Assembly (NCBI GenBank): GCA_900073065.1
Contig: FJOG01000003.1
Coordinates: 413,790-477,789, forward strand
Origin: Phialocephala subalpina
Taxonomy: Eukaryota > Ascomycota > Leotiomycetes > Helotiales > Mollisiaceae
Reading direction: 5' to 3'
DNA length: 64,000 nucleotides
The stretch's first letter is position 1, and the number at the start of each line of letters is the position of its first letter. Positions 55,138 to 64,000 of this stretch are shown here, one piece after another. Below the pieces are notes generated by a model. That model saw only the letters and a list, made by a program, of their open reading frames with translations. It did not search any database and was not told the DNA's origin. Both the position numbers and the translations under genes were made by a program.

Positions 55138-58100
55138 ATGTCTGAGCTCGCACCCGGGCAGACAGTCAAGCTCAGCGATGGCCGAGTCGCAGTTGTTCGA
55201 TATGTAGGAGCAACATCCTTTGCAGCCGGCGAATGGGTTGGAGTCGAGCTCGAGGATTACAGTGGCAAAAACGATGGCAGTGTCAAAGGGGAGAGTTATT
55301 TCGAATGCGAGATGGACAAGGGGATGTTTCTGCGTCCAAATGCTGTTTCGATCGTCGAGCAGCCTCCACCGGCACCGAAACCTGCAAATGGGGCTGCGAA
55401 GAAGCCAGCAAGGCCGAGCAGCGTAGGGGGTGCTGGCCTTGGAAGGCGGATGAGCACTGTGCCAGATACTGGGGCAGGAAAAAGGATGAGCATGAATGCT
55501 GCAAGCCCGAGTCCTGCCACCCGTCGCCCCTCTAGCATGTTACGAGTGAGTATTGTTAGTCATTGTTCTGTATCCGCTCTAACTCACATCTCAGTCCCCG
55601 ACGAAATCTCCCACAAAACAATTGTCTGCAGCAACATCTGGTGCCTCAACTCCAAGAACGACTACTCCCTCCAATGCCAGAAATCCTTCCATTACAATGT
55701 CGAAACCGCGGCCGAGTGTTGGTGGAATTCGAACATCGATGGGGCCTCCTGCGAAACCAGTATCAGTTACAGGAAGGCCTTCGTTGGCAGGCGGAGCAAA
55801 TGCTGCAAACAGGACATCTGTGCCTCCAAGCAGAACTACAAGCAGCGGGAGGATGTCTCTGGCACCAAGGCCTAAACTGACAACAGGAGGGAGAGTTGGG
55901 TCGATTGGAAGTCAGTTGAGCAGCGGCCAGGCAAGTGAAGGCGAAGGACAGGACGTAGGAAGCGAATCTAGAGGTGCCTCGCCCGTCAAGAGTGATGATG
56001 CACTGTCACCAAAACCCATGAGTCCTGTTCTATCACGAACTTCGGCCGCAGACCGAGCAAATGCATCACCATCTTCAAGTCGTAGCCACGGATCACCTTC
56101 GGCACAAAGAGGAGCAGCTAGCACAGCAGCCAGCCGGGAGATTGAAGACCTCAAGACTAAGCTTCGATTGATGGATAAGAAGCGAATGGAAGACCGTGAT
56201 AAGTTGAAAGCTCTGGACAAAGTACAAACTGAAAGGGACAAATTTGAGGGCATCATTCAGAAGCTTCAGACTAAATACCAGCCACAGCAACAGGAAATCA
56301 CAGACCTTCGAAAACAACTTAAAGAGGTTCAAACTAGATTTGAATCGGTTGAGAATATGCAAGCGGAACACGATATTGTGGTCGAGATGGCCACCCTCGA
56401 TCGAGAGATGGCTGAGGAAACAGCCGAAGTTCTGAAGACAGAGTTGGAAGCTCTGAAGCAGAAAGTTGAGGAGATGGAGCTCGAGGTGGAGGTCCTACGC
56501 GAGGAGAACGCGGAGCTTAGTACCGAGATGAGCCCCGAGGAGAAGACTAGTCAAGGCTGGCTTCAGATGGAACGGAACAATGACAGACTACGAGAAGCCC
56601 TGATCCGATTACGAGACATGTCACAGCAGACCGAATCCGAGCTCCGCGATGAGATCAAGAGCCTTGAGGAAGACGTACGAGACTTTGGATCTGTAAAGGA
56701 GCATTACGAGACTGTCAAGGAGAAACTTGCCACGTCGGAAGCAGCGATTGAGGATCTTCGGCAACAACTTGACAATGCTCTTGGTGCGGAGGACATGATT
56801 GAGGAACTCACAGAACGAAACATGAGCATGAACGAGCAAATCGAGGAGTTGAAGGCTACGATTGAAGATCTAGAAGCCCTCAAGGAACTCAATGACGAGC
56901 TTGAAATCAATCATGTCGAGACGGAGAAGGACATGCAAGAGGATATCGACTTCAAGGATAGCATTATTGCTGAGCAAGCCCGTCGAGCAGCGCAGCAGGA
57001 AGAGGTGATGGAAGATATGGAGTACACCCTTTCTCGTTTCAGAGAACTTGTCACCAACTTGCAGACGGACCTGGAGGATATCCGGGCATCACATGCCGTC
57101 ACTGAAACTGAGTCAGAGCAGCTGAACAGTCGCTCTCGTGCTATGATGGATCTGAACATGAAGTTGCAGGTATCTGCGGCTAAGACTCAAGTCAAGACCA
57201 TCGACCTAGAGTTACGTCGACTTGACGCTCAAGAAGCTTCGGAGCATCTTGCTATTGTCCAGTTATTCTTACCAGAGGCCTTCCACGCCGACAGAGACTC
57301 GGTTCTGGCATTGCTGCGTTTCAAGCGTGTTGGTTTCAAGGCCAATCTCATACATGGTTTTGTCAAGGAGCGCGTCAATGGCGCACCTCCTGTTGGGCAT
57401 GAGGATGATCTATTCGCTGGTTGCGATGTCCTCGACAAGCTATCATGGGTATCTGCTATGTGTGACAGGTTTGTCAACGGCATTAGTCATTGCTCGACAG
57501 AAGCATTCGCAAAATACGAGGGTGCTTTGTACGAGCTCGAACCTGTCGAGAGAGCACTCAATGGCTGGATTGATGGTTTGCGACGAGATGAACTCAAGGA
57601 GAAGCAATGTGCTAGTGAGTTGCAACGCACAATTGCGCTCATGTCACATCTCGCTGAGGTTCACATCCCACCTGGACTTGCAAGTTACGCCGATGAAGTA
57701 CACATGCGGACACTCGTTATGCAGAGCCATCTTGAGAATGCTGCAGCTGCAATTGCGGCCACCAAGACGATGGTCCAGAGCATTGTCCCAAGCCAAGGGG
57801 ATGATGACGAACTTACACAGCACTTCGCCAGAAAGACAGAGGCGGTCATCACAAATACGAGAAGCGCCAAGGTTATCATCGGGAAAGCAGTCAGAGCTTT
57901 GGAAGACCTTAAGACAAGATCATTGTCCCTCACACCCGATACTATCCAGACCTTCGATCAGTGTGAGACAGCCACAGAGGAATTAGCCAAATTTGCTCGT
58001 CACATTGGAGACGATCTCTACGTCTTGCTTCACGAGGAAGGTAGAGCCGAGCCGTTCACTTACCTTGAGGTGCAGAGCACGGTTCACCGCACGACCACCA

Positions 58101-59185
58101 ATCTGTTCGCGTCAAGCGAATCAGACCTGTTCTCCACATATTCCAACAAGCTCCGAACATTGACAACATCTTTGATGGACCTTGCCGCCATGGCATCTGA
58201 TCTTGAGATGACTCAGGAATTCGAAAGGGCATCGGCACCTTGGGTCCTCCGATCGCAAGAGTTGAAGTCATCTAAGACTGTGCCTGTCGATGCTGAAGAA
58301 GAGATGCGGCGATTGAAGGACGACAACCATGAGCGCGCCCGGCTGATCGCCATGAAAGACCAGACTCTTGAGGAGGCATCTGTTAAGATCGAACTTCTTG
58401 AAAGTCGCATGAGGGATGCTACCAAGAAGAACGAGCGGATCAATGAGCTCGAAAAGAAGATTGAGGACGCCAAGAAGCGTGAAGCAGAGTTGGCAGAATC
58501 AATCGAATCTCAGAACAAGGAGCTCACCACCCTGGAGGCCGATCGTGAGAAGTGGAGGAAGGTCGCCGAAGATGCCAAAGCTCTTGGTGTCGCTGCTCCA
58601 GGTTCCAAGGCTGGCCAGGAACGTGCAGTTGCTACAGCTCGCGAGATGGAGGCATTGAAAAGTGAGATTGCCAGCTTGGAAGCTGCGGTCCGCTTCCTTC
58701 GTGATCAGAACCGGATGGCTCGTCTCAGAGAAATATCAAATCTGGATTTCTTGGAAGCACCGTTGATCCCGCCAAAGACCAAGGAGGAGGAACGAAAGGA
58801 CTTGGTCAAGGCCGAAGCGCACGATACGCTCGACGCACTTCTTGGTCTCGTGTCTTCAGCGAAAGTGTTCGACCTCAGCACGATGCCCAAGAACAAGCTT
58901 GCGTGGCGGCCTGCCGCCTCGACTCCTCAGTACCATGCCGCAACGCAGAACGAGAAGTACGCAACATGGAACAGCTGGAATAACAGCGTCGTCAAGAAAG
59001 GACGCATATTGGAGGAACGTGATGCAAATCGCGGTTTGGAGCGAAAGGCAAAGAGCAACCTGGCTGCAAAGGTGCAATTGAGAATCCCCGACTTGGAACG
59101 GAAAGGCGTTAGGTCCGGAGGAGAAGTAGAGATTGTAGACCCAGACGCCTTTGAGAATTTCAGAGGTAGACTTGGATTCGTGTAA
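55138..59185 (+). CDS. Dynactin p150Glued subunit
   Basis: Two exons (55138-55545, 55595-59185; intron 49 bp) give 1,332 residues. The N-terminal CAP-Gly domain is clear: GRVAVVRYVGATSFAAGEWVG, then the GKNDGSVKG variant and ECEMDKGMFLRP. A basic Ser/Pro-rich linker is followed by a long coiled coil (about residues 310-670: ASREIEDLKTKLRLMDKKRM onward), the globular ICD (from about LFLPEAFHADRDSV), and a second coiled coil near the end (EEEMRRLKDDN to FLRDQNRMARLREISNLDF), exactly the p150Glued order. It binds microtubules and dynein and couples dynein to cargo in the dynactin complex; in filamentous fungi it is needed for nuclear migration. It is intact and strongly conserved, so this end of the window is a stable syntenic region. 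Confidence 0.97.
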
Positions 59186-59560
59186 GTAAGTTTGAGAAAT
59201 ATACCCAGGAGCGCTTGTTTTGGCCCGCAGACCTGTATTCTACCATATTGGCTATATGAGCCACAATGTAATGTACGCGGTGAAAACAAAGTCTGTCCCT
59301 GAAACATTGTCCGTAACAGTTCTAAATCTCAGATGCCAAGAATAGCGTCTCCCATTTTTGATCGGCGGCTGGGTCCGGGGCTAGGAACAAAGTTTCTCCG
59401 TTGCACCACTCGACTCAGACGAGGCTTTGAAACGAGTCTACAATTCTCCCAGCTAAAGAGTGCACAAACCCCTCGGCACGACCACTATCCTTCACGATGA
59501 CATTTAGTTGACACGTCGCTCTCTCTTCTTCATTGTACATTGCCTTAATTGCCAGTCAAT
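59186..59560. other. Intergenic region
   Basis: About 375 bp between the dynactin and phosphoesterase genes. No gene. Confidence 0.5.
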
Positions 59561-60983
59561 ATGCGGTTTGGGGCAGCGGTTCTCTTTGGCGCAACGGCGA
59601 CGGTAGCAAGCGCGGCGTATGTTCCGGGAAGGGCATTTGACAGATTCGTTACGATATGGCTGGAGAATCAAGTTCGTGCCTTCCCTACCCTCTTAAATAC
59701 CTGGCAGATTGCTAATAGTCGAGTTGGACAGGATTTTACAGAAGTAGAGAAGAATCCAGACATTCAAGCATTGGCGAAAGAGGGGATCACACTCACACAA
59801 TATTACGGCCTCACGCACCCAAGTCAACCGAACTACGTCGCGTCAATAGGAGGGGATTATTTTGGACTGAATCATGATGGATTTGTGAGGGTACCTTCAA
59901 ATGTCTCTACATTGGTGGATCTCTTTGACTCGAAGAACATTCCTTGGGCAGGCTATTTTGAGGGGTTACCTGGACCTGGGTTTATGGGAGCTGGAAGTAC
60001 GGGCGCAGATGGCGCTGGATGGGACTATGTTCGGAAACACAAGTCAGCCACTTTCCCCTCCACTTACAGGAAGAGCAGAAATGCTGACAGAAAGCAGTCC
60101 ATTCATCTCATACGACAGCATAAATCTCAATGGCACAAGATTAGCGAATATATTGTCCTTTGACGATTTCGACCGCAATGTAGCAGCGAATACGCTACCA
60201 CAATACATGCATCTCTCCCCCGACATGCTAAACGATGGGCACAACACAACCCTTGCCTACGCAGCAACATGGTCTCGGGCTTTCCTCCAACCACTGCTCA
60301 ACAACCCCACATTCATGGAGCGGACACTCATCCTGCTCACCTACGATGAGTCTGCCACCTACCCTATACCCAATCGAATCGTTTCCCTCCTTCTAGGTGG
60401 AGCTGTGCCAGCGAATTTGAAAGGAACGACAGACGATACGGTCTATACTCATTATTCGATTCTATCGACGTTGGAGAATAATTGGGAGCTACCAAATCTT
60501 GGCCGCTACGACGTAGGCGCCAACGTCTTCAACCTCGTCGCCTCCCAAACAAACTGGACACAAAACCACCAACCCTCCAACTTCGACCACGTCAACAACT
60601 CCCTCTCCTACGGCGGCTTCTTAAACTCCGACCCAGCAAAATACAAACAAATCCCAAGTCCAAACTTGCAATTAGTAGGAGCAGGCGGCCAAGCAGTCGA
60701 AAGAATGGTAGGCATAAGATGGGCGCAGCATAGCGATGAAGAGACACCCTATGATGGGAGTGGAGATTTGGTGGATGGAGGGAATGGGACGACGAGTCCG
60801 AATGAACCTGTTTATAGAGTGCAGGCGCCGGCAGTGGTTTATAATGGGACTGTACCTTCGATGACGGCTGCTGCTACGTCGGCGAAGACTAGTACGAGTG
60901 CGGCGGGGAGGAGGGATGTTGGGGGTTGGGGAATGGGAGGGTTGGGAATGGTGCTTTTTAGCGTGGCGTTTGGGTGGTTATGA
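59561..60983 (+). CDS. Secreted, probably GPI-anchored acid phosphatase (phosphoesterase family)
   Basis: Three exons (59561-59671, 59732-60042, 60095-60983) give 436 residues. Signal peptide MRFGAAVLFGATATVASA. The family signature follows: FDRFVTIWLENQ across intron 1, EGITLTQYYGLTHPSQPNYVASIGGD, and the fungal PHOa-like blocks YVRKHNSPFISYDSI, LLTYDESATYPIPNRIVSLLLG and VYTHYSILSTLENNW. Acid phosphatases of the phosphoesterase family (Pfam PF04185) remove phosphate from phosphate monoesters or phospholipids. The C-terminus has a Thr/Ser-rich region followed by Gly-rich hydrophobic GLGMVLFSVAFGWL, a typical GPI-attachment end, so the enzyme is probably wall- or membrane-bound. All exons keep frame; gene intact. 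Confidence 0.92.
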
Positions 60984-62069
60984 TTTTGAATAAGAAATGG
61001 GATGGGTAGATACCAACAATGTACTGAATTGAAATGTCGAGGCAGTTCCTCGAGAGCAGGTTGTCCTTGACATGTTGCACCAGCTGTGCTGTCTGCATTG
61101 TCTGCGCGATTTGAGTGAGCACAAGATCGTGGATATGAAGGGAGAACCCACTTCTTCATTTTAGGACTTGATTTCGCGACCTCGGGAGCTGCAGTTTAGG
61201 CAGAAAAGGAAACCATAGCTTATGATGCCTTTTTGGAGTATCACATTGTATTGCAACGGTCTGCTCTGGAGCATGTTCGTTGTTTCTCGATTAGCATCGT
61301 GTTTGTTGATGAGTTGTGATGGTTGACGTTTCTGATGTGTGAGCCTAAAGTTGAGGACTTTGTGCATCAAGTTCGAGCATTTATTCCGCTAACAGATCGG
61401 AGCTTCTGAAAATGTTCATGCAGCTCGAAGGTATTGAAATTCCGTCAGGGGACATTCGACCTATAATAAATGACAATCTTACCTGACCAGTGAAGCTTTA
61501 GACGGACAACTTCGGCTCGAAATTTGCCTAATTTTTCCCTTATCTTAGAATAAGCGGAACAACTTCCTTTCAAGCAGAGACCTCCATTTCATCCTTCTCA
61601 AAAATGAGAAATCCAATTACCTCATCGCGAAGCTCGCGAAACAGTGAACTGCATGGGATGCGACGTGAGGATATGCTTTTGCGCCCATAGTACCCCGCAA
61701 TTAGCTTCAATTCAAGTTTTGAATATACAACAAAGAGATCATCTAGGCTTCGGTGTCAGTATGAGTTTGTTCAAATTCGAAGTTCCATCATTTATTATGA
61801 CAAGTGAGATTGGTTCAGGCGACAAATGTACACACGTTCGCAACAGCATTGTGAACTTGCTGCCATTGCGTTAAAACTATTACTTTTACTAGAAGAACCT
61901 GCTACAAAAATGGCATAATAGACAGCAGGTGCTGAGAAAGACTGCCTACTGCACCGAAAGGCTCACTCGCTGACTAGTCGCTCAAAAGGAAGCTTTACAT
62001 AAAGCCGTAAACAGTTGATTTCTGAATATCCCACTATGCGCTTCCACTTGTCAAATCCGAATGGGATTC
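60984..62069. other. Intergenic region
   Basis: About 1.1 kb without a recognised gene; the minus-strand Gln-rich extension of the next gene ends at 62070. Confidence 0.45.
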
Positions 62070-62309
62070 TCACGACACTAAGTTGTCACTCTCCTGGCCC
62101 TTCTCGCCTTCTCCCGAGATGTCCCTTTGGACATTACTACTGTCAGTTTTCACAGGCAACACCGCCAACGGAAGCTGTTGTAGCTGCTGGGACTGCGGTT
62201 GCTGAAACTGCTTCTTCCTTTGAGACTTCGGCTGCTGATACCGTTTGCCTGGGTCCTTATCTACCCTCTCCCTATTTATCTCCGCCATTTCCGATCGTGT
62301 TGATCCTCC
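62070..62309 (-). other. In-frame Gln-rich tail behind the AAA ATPase stop
   Basis: Continuation of the AAA ATPase frame after its TGA, encoding RSEMAEINRERVDKDPGKRY then about 30 residues dominated by Gln (QQPKSQRKKQFQQPQSQQ). A tail of this type follows the AAA domain in related fungal proteins as far as I remember them. If so the true gene end was 62070. Confidence 0.5.
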
Positions 62310-64000
62310 TCAGGCTGCGTACATGTACGGCTTGAAATTTTTGGCGGCTTCGAAGTACGTCTTTAGATGGTCCCATCGAAGTTTCGCCCCATCTTCGACC
62401 ATCCGGAAGGCTATTATCCATGCTTTCGAAATTTCTTTACCATCCATACGTATCTGGATGATGTCATTTAGGTGGTCACTTAAGTCTTCCGTGTCAACTC
62501 GAAGATTGTTTGATGCCTCTTGTATGAGATTTTCCCAGATCTTTCTCCTCCCTCCGACATCCAAGGGTTTGTATCCGATAGCCACCTGAATACGGGCGCC
62601 GATCGATTCGTCGAGGGTGCCGTCACGCATGGCTGTTAGAATGATCATGCCCGTGTAGTTATCTAGGGAACGTTGAAACGTCGTGACAATCGAGTTGCGG
62701 ATAAAGTCAGATTCCGCTCTTTGCCCCAAAATCACGTCGGCGTTTTCCATCACCAGGACAGCGCCCCATTTCTCTGCTCGCTTGAGGTGCTGGGCGAAAT
62801 TAACATCGACGACCTCAGGCGTTGCACCCAAATCCCCTGCAGAAAAGGATATCAATGGCCTTTGAAGATGCTCGGCTAAGTATTTGGTGGTAATTGTTTT
62901 CCCTAATCCTGGCCCACCGCGGAGGAGTATCACCGTAGTATCTTGAGAATCGTACGTCTTTTGCGAACCATTTCCTCCTGAGCCCAAGCCTGTCTGTTTT
63001 ATCGCGCTCAAAAGAAGCTTCTTGTCGTTTTCAGGTAGAACTAGCTTCCTCATGATGTCCTTTTCAAATTCAATCTGCATGATTTCGTCGACATCTACAG
63101 TTGCTATGAAGCATTAGCATATCACACTTTCATCTGAGAGAGGTTTTAAATACCCCACTGGAGGTCACGTAAAACAAAAACCGAAAGCGCTGGTGGGCAG
63201 ACCACCAGAACCAGAGGCTTCAAGTCAGATACCTTTGTCTCTGGGAACTGATCCTCAAATTCTTGCTCTGGTGGTGGAACCTCTTCAGGCCGAGAGTTTT
63301 GGTCTATCACGATTCGATTTGTTCTCTGTTATGTTTCAATATGGTCCCGCATGTTGTCAAAGTCTCTTGAGGCTTTTTAGGAGGAGAAACACCTACTGAG
63401 CCCGATGTGTACTGCATATGACTTATTCCACTTCCCAATCTCCAGTATTTCTTGCCACGTGAGATCAAATCCGACCTGACGCTCGCCTCATTTAGAAGGT
63501 AGCCAGCTGGGATGTACTTCAAGCTTATGATCTCCTTCTCCCCAGGAAATTGGGACACGGCCAGATTACGGTATCGCTTCGTGAAGTACTTTCCATTATG
63601 GTCGATTGCCCATGCACGAATTTGAAGCTGGCCGTACCTACCAAATGGTCTCGCATCCATGCCTGATAGCTCAGCGACTACATATGCTCGGAATTGCCCA
63701 TCATCGTTCGTGTATATCGTGGAATTTGCAGGGTATAACATTGGCAGCTCAGCAAATTTTACGCTCTTGGCTCTCTTCTCTTGTATCTCAACAAGCTTGT
63801 GTGGAACAAGTGCAAAATCGTTCTGCATGATATCCAGCGACAGCGAGCGGCGTGGGCCTACCTGCGATGCAGACTGATACGCGATCAATGCCGACTTTCC
63901 TTGGGCTGAAGCTTGCACCTCTTGTGCAAGAGCAGCTGTCAGCAGGACCTTGATCATGATTGCCGAATCTTCCACGAGGTCGTTCAATTGCTTCAAAACG
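62310..64000 (-). CDS. AAA+ ATPase with DUF7025 domain (5' partial)
   Basis: The gene continues past the right end. The first visible exon (to about 63406) is the DUF7025 domain: MLYPANSTIYTNDDGQFRAYVV, GRYGQLQIRAWAIDHNGKYF, IPAGYLLNEASVRSDLISRG. Then come a short linker exon (NRIVIDQNSRPEEVPPPEQE, VCPPALSVFVLRDLQW) and a last exon from about 63103 with the AAA core: Walker A LRGGPGLGKTITT, Walker B VLVMENADVI, sensor LTAMRDGTLDESIGARI and the C-terminal lid. Such proteins are common in filamentous fungi; partners and cellular role are unknown. After the stop at 62310, the same frame stays open for another 79 codons to 62070 and encodes a SEMAEINRERVDKDPG...Gln-rich tail like that of relatives, so the TGA may be a recent nonsense mutation. 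Confidence 0.85.

Noticed and set aside
1..64000. CRISPR arrays, bacterial operons or ribosome-binding sites
   Set aside because: Spliceosomal introns throughout show a eukaryotic genome; no spaced short repeats were seen.

Overview
The window is eukaryotic DNA from a filamentous ascomycete (Pezizomycotina; a leotiomycete such as Helotiales would fit, but this is a guess from the protein families). Genes carry short introns of about 44-135 bp with GTA/GTG donors, several have TATA boxes about 105-125 bp upstream of the start, and the families are typical of these fungi: HET, Clr5/ankyrin, fungal Zn2Cys6, dynactin p150, DUF5648, S28 peptidase and NO VEIN-like ATPase. No rRNA, tRNA or CRISPR array was recognised.

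Layout. 1-12 kb: an uncharacterised membrane protein (5' end outside the window), a small secreted DUF5648 protein, an S28 serine peptidase gene split by a decayed Tc1/mariner element, a 165-bp foldback element, a degenerate Hsp70-like/kinase-like reading frame, two small membrane-protein genes and an F-box-like gene. 12.9-20.6 kb: a compact candidate metabolic cluster with an aldo/keto reductase transcribed divergently from a Zn2Cys6 regulator, followed by a cytochrome P450 and a short-chain dehydrogenase. 21-40 kb: an accessory stretch with two full Clr5-ankyrin paralogues and a third broken one, a 1,760-codon GHKL ATPase/NO VEIN-like gene with an in-frame TGA, a relic of a second SDR next to the broken ankyrin gene, an intact DHA2-type MFS transporter and a HET-domain pseudogene. 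40-54 kb: a carbonyl-reductase-like SDR pseudogene carrying a perfect 250-bp tandem duplication, a histidine acid phosphatase, a minus-strand family of F-box/leucine-rich genes (two apparently full, one split around an APH-type kinase gene), a fused transcription-factor/MFS relic and a broken Ser/Thr-rich surface-protein gene. 55-61 kb: conserved housekeeping-type genes (dynactin p150Glued and a GPI-type phosphoesterase). 61-64 kb: an AAA ATPase with DUF7025, cut by the window end.

The main theme is gene decay and local duplication. Between about 21 and 54 kb roughly half of the recognisable genes are broken. In the Tc1 element, the HET gene and the SDR relic the lesions are mostly in-frame TAA/TAG or C:G-to-T:A changes without frameshifts, the pattern expected of repeat-induced point mutation. 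Other lesions (split F-box gene, 250-bp duplication, fused TF/MFS relic) are structural. The families involved (HET, ankyrin/Clr5, GHKL ATPase, AAA ATPase, F-box, APH kinase) are the kind found in variable, possibly self/non-self-related fungal regions; no function in such a system is shown by sequence alone.
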